DNA of 9,470 bases, from positions 1 through 9,470 of the forward strand of contig JAGVII010000281.1 in NCBI GenBank assembly GCA_020056155.1, written 5' to 3'. Both the position numbers and the translations under genes were made by a program. Every line of letters starts with the position of its first letter. Within the stretch, counting starts at the first letter, position 1. Shown piece by piece: positions 5,226 to 9,470 of this stretch. This DNA is from Afipia sp. (GTDB taxonomy: Bacteria; Pseudomonadota; Alphaproteobacteria; Rhizobiales; Xanthobacteraceae). The notes below the pieces were generated by a model, which worked only from the letters and a program-made list of their open reading frames with translations, ran no database searches and was not told the origin of the DNA.

Positions 5226-6227
5226 TCAGGGCTTCGACGGCTTGTCCTCGCTGGCCCGGTTCTCACCCACGCCGAGATAAATCAGGATCGGCGCTGCGAT
5301 GAAGATCGAGGTGTAGGTGCCGACAAGCACAACGCCGAAGGTCATCGTCGCCGCGAAACTGTGGATCGCCTTGCCGCCGAACAGCAGCAGCGCGAGCAAT
5401 GCCAGTGTCACCGTGACGTGCGTGATGATGGAGCGCGACAGCGTCGAATTGATCGACGCGTTCAGCAATTCCGGCATCGGCATCTTCTTGTAGCGCCGCA
5501 GCATTTCGCGAATACGGTCGTAGATGACGACGGTGTCGTTGAGCGAGTAGCCGAGAATGGTGAGCAGCGCCGCGATACTGGTCAGATCGAACTCGATCTG
5601 GGTGATCGACATGAAGCCGAGTGTCAGCACGATATCGTGGACGTTCGCGATCATCGCGCCGAGCGAGAACTGCCACTCGAACCGGAACCAGAGATACATG
5701 AAGATGCCCGCGATCGCGAGCATCAGACCCAAGGTGCCGTAAGCCAAAAGCTCGCTCGAGACGCGCGGTCCGACAACCTCGACGCGCCGGTACTCGACGC
5801 TCTCGCCCAGGAGCTGGCGAACCTTTTGCACGGCTACCTGCTGTGCCTGATCGCCACCCGGCTGCTCGGCTATGCGGATCAGAACGTCGGAGGGACCGCC
5901 AAACTGCTGTAGCTGAACATCGCCGAAATTCAGCGTCGTGAGCTGCGCGCGCAATTTCGCGATGTCTGCCGGGCCGGATTTGGTCTGGATTTCAAGCAGC
6001 GTACCGCCCTTGAAATCGATGCCGAAATTCAGTCCGTGCACGAAATACAGACCGATCGCGAGCAACGACAACAATGCCGAGATCGGAAAGCTGATGCGGC
6101 GAAAGCGCATGAAGTCGAACTTCGTATCGTCCGGAACGATCCGAAGCGCGGGAATCACGCCGTAAATGCTTAGCCCCGTCAAAATGACGATGAAGATGGC
6201 GAGCGAAGTAACGATGGTCTGGGTCAC
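5226..6227 (-). CDS. secF: SecF, Sec translocon accessory membrane subunit
   Basis: The protein has 333 residues. SecF pairs with SecD in the inner membrane and uses the proton-motive force to help pull exported proteins out of SecYEG. Signatures are GIDFKGG (about 69-75) at the start of the periplasmic P1 domain and LGYSLNDTVVIYDRIRE (about 225-241) in the conserved membrane region. C-terminal helices follow (ITHVTVTLALLALLLFGG, GVVLVGTYTSIFIAAPILIYLG). The start is GTG; no in-frame ATG occurs before Met40. The first 40 residues add a hydrophobic segment (about 6-25) and RIVPDDTKFDFMRFRR ahead of the usual first helix (SFPISALLSLLAIGLYF). I believe this extension is shared by relatives, so GTG is kept. 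The gene is separated from secD by 193 bp, mostly repeat copy 2, and has only a weak ribosome site. Confidence 0.95.
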   Translation of the reverse strand: MTQTIVTSLAIFIVILTGLSIYGVIPALRIVPDDTKFDFMRFRRISFPISALLSLLAIGLYFVHGLNFGIDFKGGTLLEIQTKSGPADIAKLRAQLTTLNFGDVQLQQFGGPSDVLIRIAEQPGGDQAQQVAVQKVRQLLGESVEYRRVEVVGPRVSSELLAYGTLGLMLAIAGIFMYLWFRFEWQFSLGAMIANVHDIVLTLGFMSITQIEFDLTSIAALLTILGYSLNDTVVIYDRIREMLRRYKKMPMPELLNASINSTLSRSIITHVTVTLALLALLLFGGKAIHSFAATMTFGVVLVGTYTSIFIAAPILIYLGVGENRASEDKPSKP

Positions 6228-6278
6228 GGCTAGTGGTCCGCTTCTGACAGAATATTGAATTCAGGGTGACTCGCCCAC

Positions 6279-6369
6279 CGTCATTGCGAGCGAAGCGAAG
6301 CAATCCAGTTTTAGTTTCATATCCAGCAAGAACTGGATTGCTTCGTCGCAAGAACCCCTCGCAATGACG
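6279..6369. repeat. Dispersed palindromic repeat, copy 2 (between secD and secF)
   Basis: The outer arms CGTCATTGCGAG (6279-6290) and CTCGCAATGACG (6358-6369) and the inner arms CGAAGCAATCCAGTT (6296-6310) and AACTGGATTGCTTCG (6331-6345) are all perfect inverted repeats. The inner loop is 20 bases. It is in direct orientation relative to copy 1, and similarity continues on both flanks. The core resembles an abundant intergenic palindrome of Bradyrhizobium-type genomes (recalled, not searched). It lies inside the operon, so it is transcribed. It is not a typical terminator because no T-run follows on the minus strand. Confidence 0.9.
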
Positions 6370-6420
6370 GCAAGAAATCCTGTCCCGATCGCACGTTAAG
6401 ACGTCATCTTCCAGCTGTCC

Positions 6421-8019
<1,599 letters not shown>

Positions 8020-8060
8020 TTATTGTCTCGTCAGATTGGTGAAGCCACGGCGCGGGAATG

Positions 8061-8414
8061 TCAGCTCGCGGCTGTTTCTTCCTTTGAATCCTTGGCAGGT
8101 TCACCCTTGGTCCGCACGCCCGAGATCATCTGGCGCATCTGACGAATGCGCACGCCGTCGGAGATTTCCACCTCGATCTGGTCGTCGTCGACCACCTTGG
8201 TCACCTTGCCGACAAGACCGCCGTTGGTGACGACGGTGTCGCCGCGGCGGATGTTCTTCACCAGTTCCTGATGATCCTTCAGCTTCTTCTGCTGCGGCTT
8301 GAGGATCAGGAAGTACATGATGACGAAGATCAGCGCGAACGGCAGCAGCGACATAAGCATGCTGCCGGTGTCACCGGCGCCGGCGGCTTGAGCAAAGGCG
8401 GGAGTAATCAACAT
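8061..8414 (-). CDS. yajC: YajC, preprotein translocase subunit
   Basis: The protein has 117 residues. A short periplasmic N-terminus (LITPAFAQAAGAGDTGS) precedes one membrane helix (about 18-38). The family hallmark LKPQQKKLKDHQELVKNIRRGDTVVTNGG starts at about 38, followed by the small cytoplasmic beta domain (VGKVTKVVDDDQIEVEI) and a charged tail. YajC associates with SecD and SecF; it is small, abundant and dispensable in E. coli. GAGGA upstream of ATG 8414 is a good ribosome site. It is the first gene of the minus-strand block and probably carries the promoter for secD and secF. Confidence 0.96.
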   Translation of the reverse strand: MLITPAFAQAAGAGDTGSMLMSLLPFALIFVIMYFLILKPQQKKLKDHQELVKNIRRGDTVVTNGGLVGKVTKVVDDDQIEVEISDGVRIRQMRQMISGVRTKGEPAKDSKEETAAS

Positions 8415-8491
8415 ACGAAAAGTCCTCGGAAAGGCGCCCGCCAGGGGGCGAAACGCGTAGGCTTGAGGCCGTTTGGGCCGAATTTGCGCGG

Positions 8492-8519
8492 ACTATAGCG
8501 GCAGACCGCCCAATTGCAA
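8492..8519 (-). promoter_or_regulatory. Sigma70-type promoter for the yajC operon
   Basis: Reading the minus strand, TTGCAA (8514-8519) and TATAGT (8492-8497) are separated by 16 bases. The predicted transcription start is near 8485, about 70 bases upstream of the yajC ATG. Both hexamers are close to consensus for this GC-rich context. The rest of the 196-bp divergent gap (8415-8610) shows only a weaker candidate, TTGGGC (8473-8478) with TATAGC, facing the ATPase gene. Confidence 0.55.
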
Positions 8520-8610
8520 CGGGACCGGGCGTGCCGATTTCGCCATGCATTCGCGGCGCTTGCAGCCGCCCGTTGCCCTCGCTAAGGGTGCCGCCGCAAG
8601 GGGGCCATTC

Positions 8611-9470
8611 ATGTCCAAAAAGACCCGTAAAACAACTAAACAAACGGCAACAAAGCGGACCACCGGCAAGGCCGTCCCGGCCGCGACAAAACGCCCTGCC
8701 GCACAGGCCGACGCGGAAACGACGGCCCGGATCGCACGCGCGCTCGAGAGCATCGCCGCCAGCCTGAACAATTCAGCCGCCCGGCCGTCCAGTGCCGATT
8801 CCCTCAAAAAGGCCGACGCCTTCGTCTGGCAGCCCAATGGCCATCTGGTGCCGGTTCCCAAGGTCAGCCGGGTGGACCTCGGCCTGCTCCGGGGCATCGA
8901 CCGGATGCGCGATATCCTGATCGAGAACACCGAGCGCTTCGCCAGGGGCCTGCCCGCCAACAATGCCCTGCTGTGGGGCGCGCGCGGCATGGGCAAGTCG
9001 TCCCTGGTGAAGGCGGCCCACGCCAGCGTCAACGCCATGCCGGATGTGCGCGGCCGGCTGAAGCTGATCGAAATTCACCGCGAGGATATCGAGAGCCTGC
9101 CGCTCCTGATGTCGCTGCTGCGCGAGTCGGATTTTCATTTCATCGTGTTCTGCGACGACCTGTCGTTCGACGGCAATGACGCGTCGTACAAATCGCTGAA
9201 GGCTGTTCTGGAGGGTGGCATCGAGGGCCGCCCCGACAACGTGATCCTGTACGCGACCTCGAACCGCCGCCACCTGCTGGCGCGCGACATGATCGAAAAC
9301 GAGCGCTCCACATCCATCAATCCCGGCGAAGCCGTCGAGGAAAAGGTGTCACTGTCGGATCGCTTCGGCCTGTGGCTCGGTTTCCACAAGTGCAGCCAGG
9401 ACGAATATCTCGAAATGGTGCGGGGCTACTGCAAGCACTTTGGCGTCAAGATGGCCGACGATCAGCTGGA
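8611..9470 (+). CDS. DUF815-family AAA+ ATPase (5' part, runs off the window)
   Basis: There are 286 complete codons from ATG 8611, preceded by AAGGGGG with a 6-base spacer; the gene continues past 9470. Residues 1-36 are a Lys/Thr/Ala-rich basic tail (MSKKTRKTTKQTATKRTTGK...). The P-loop is LLWGARGMGKSS (about 120-131). Walker B is FIVFCDDLSF (about 177-186), sensor 1 is ILYATSNRRHL (about 212-222), and LSDRFGLWLGF (about 248-258) supplies a likely arginine finger. These are the hallmarks of DUF815, a single-AAA+-domain family found across Proteobacteria with no firmly established function. It is transcribed divergently from yajC, as I recall for related genomes. An ATP-driven role is certain in outline; the substrate is not. 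Confidence 0.9.
   Translation, partial: MSKKTRKTTKQTATKRTTGKAVPAATKRPAAQADAETTARIARALESIAASLNNSAARPSSADSLKKADAFVWQPNGHLVPVPKVSRVDLGLLRGIDRMRDILIENTERFARGLPANNALLWGARGMGKSSLVKAAHASVNAMPDVRGRLKLIEIHREDIESLPLLMSLLRESDFHFIVFCDDLSFDGNDASYKSLKAVLEGGIEGRPDNVILYATSNRRHLLARDMIENERSTSINPGEAVEEKVSLSDRFGLWLGFHKCSQDEYLEMVRGYCKHFGVKMADDQL

Noticed and set aside
5187..5912. 241-residue plus-strand frame rich in Asp, Arg and Gln
   Set aside because: Antisense shadow of secF; no hydrophobic core or known motif.
5069..6369. CRISPR-like array from repeated CATTGCGAG segments
   Set aside because: Only two palindromic copies over 1 kb apart, separated by secF; no spacer-repeat periodicity.
8493..9273. Minus-strand frames opposite the DUF815 gene
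   Set aside because: Walker A, Walker B and sensor motifs on the plus strand identify the real gene.

Overview
The window looks like the chromosome of a GC-rich alphaproteobacterium of the Bradyrhizobium / Rhodopseudomonas / Afipia type (Nitrobacteraceae). The evidence is the block yajC-secD-secF-Mth938/DUF498-squalene/phytoene-synthase-like, divergent from a DUF815 ATPase, together with GTCATTGCGAG...CTCGCAATGAC palindromic repeats of a kind I associate with this family. No tRNA, rRNA, CRISPR array or transposase gene was seen.

Left end (1-932). A 139-residue membrane-anchored OB-fold protein uses codons unlike the rest of the window (ATA, CTA, AGA). It is followed by three copies, exactly 51 bp apart, of a Shine-Dalgarno plus start-codon module. 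The third copy opens a frame whose last ~100 codons are the C-terminus of TrmFO (tRNA U54 methyltransferase). Only that 3' fragment of trmFO is present, so the left ~600 bp appear joined to it by an assembly chimera or a real recombination.

Middle accessory region (933-3732). It holds a 467-bp leader with two perfect inverted repeats, an FAD-dependent aromatic/polyketide-type monooxygenase, a 44-codon ORF coupled to it by an ATGA overlap (possibly a methyltransferase tail remnant), and a lower-GC four-helix membrane protein of unknown function.

Core region (3733-8414, minus strand). The genes, in transcription order, are yajC, secD, secF, a Mth938/NDUFAF3-like gene and an NDUFAF6-like gene. 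The first three encode the SecDF-YajC accessory complex of the Sec translocon. The last two overlap by ATGA and are bacterial relatives of mitochondrial complex I assembly factors. The NDUFAF6-like protein has lost both aspartate-rich prenyl-diphosphate motifs. The two gaps flanking secF each carry a copy of the same palindromic repeat, which would fold into long hairpins in the operon mRNA. A good sigma70-type promoter lies upstream of yajC.

Right end (8611-9470, plus strand). The first 286 codons of a DUF815-family AAA+ ATPase run off the window, divergent from yajC.
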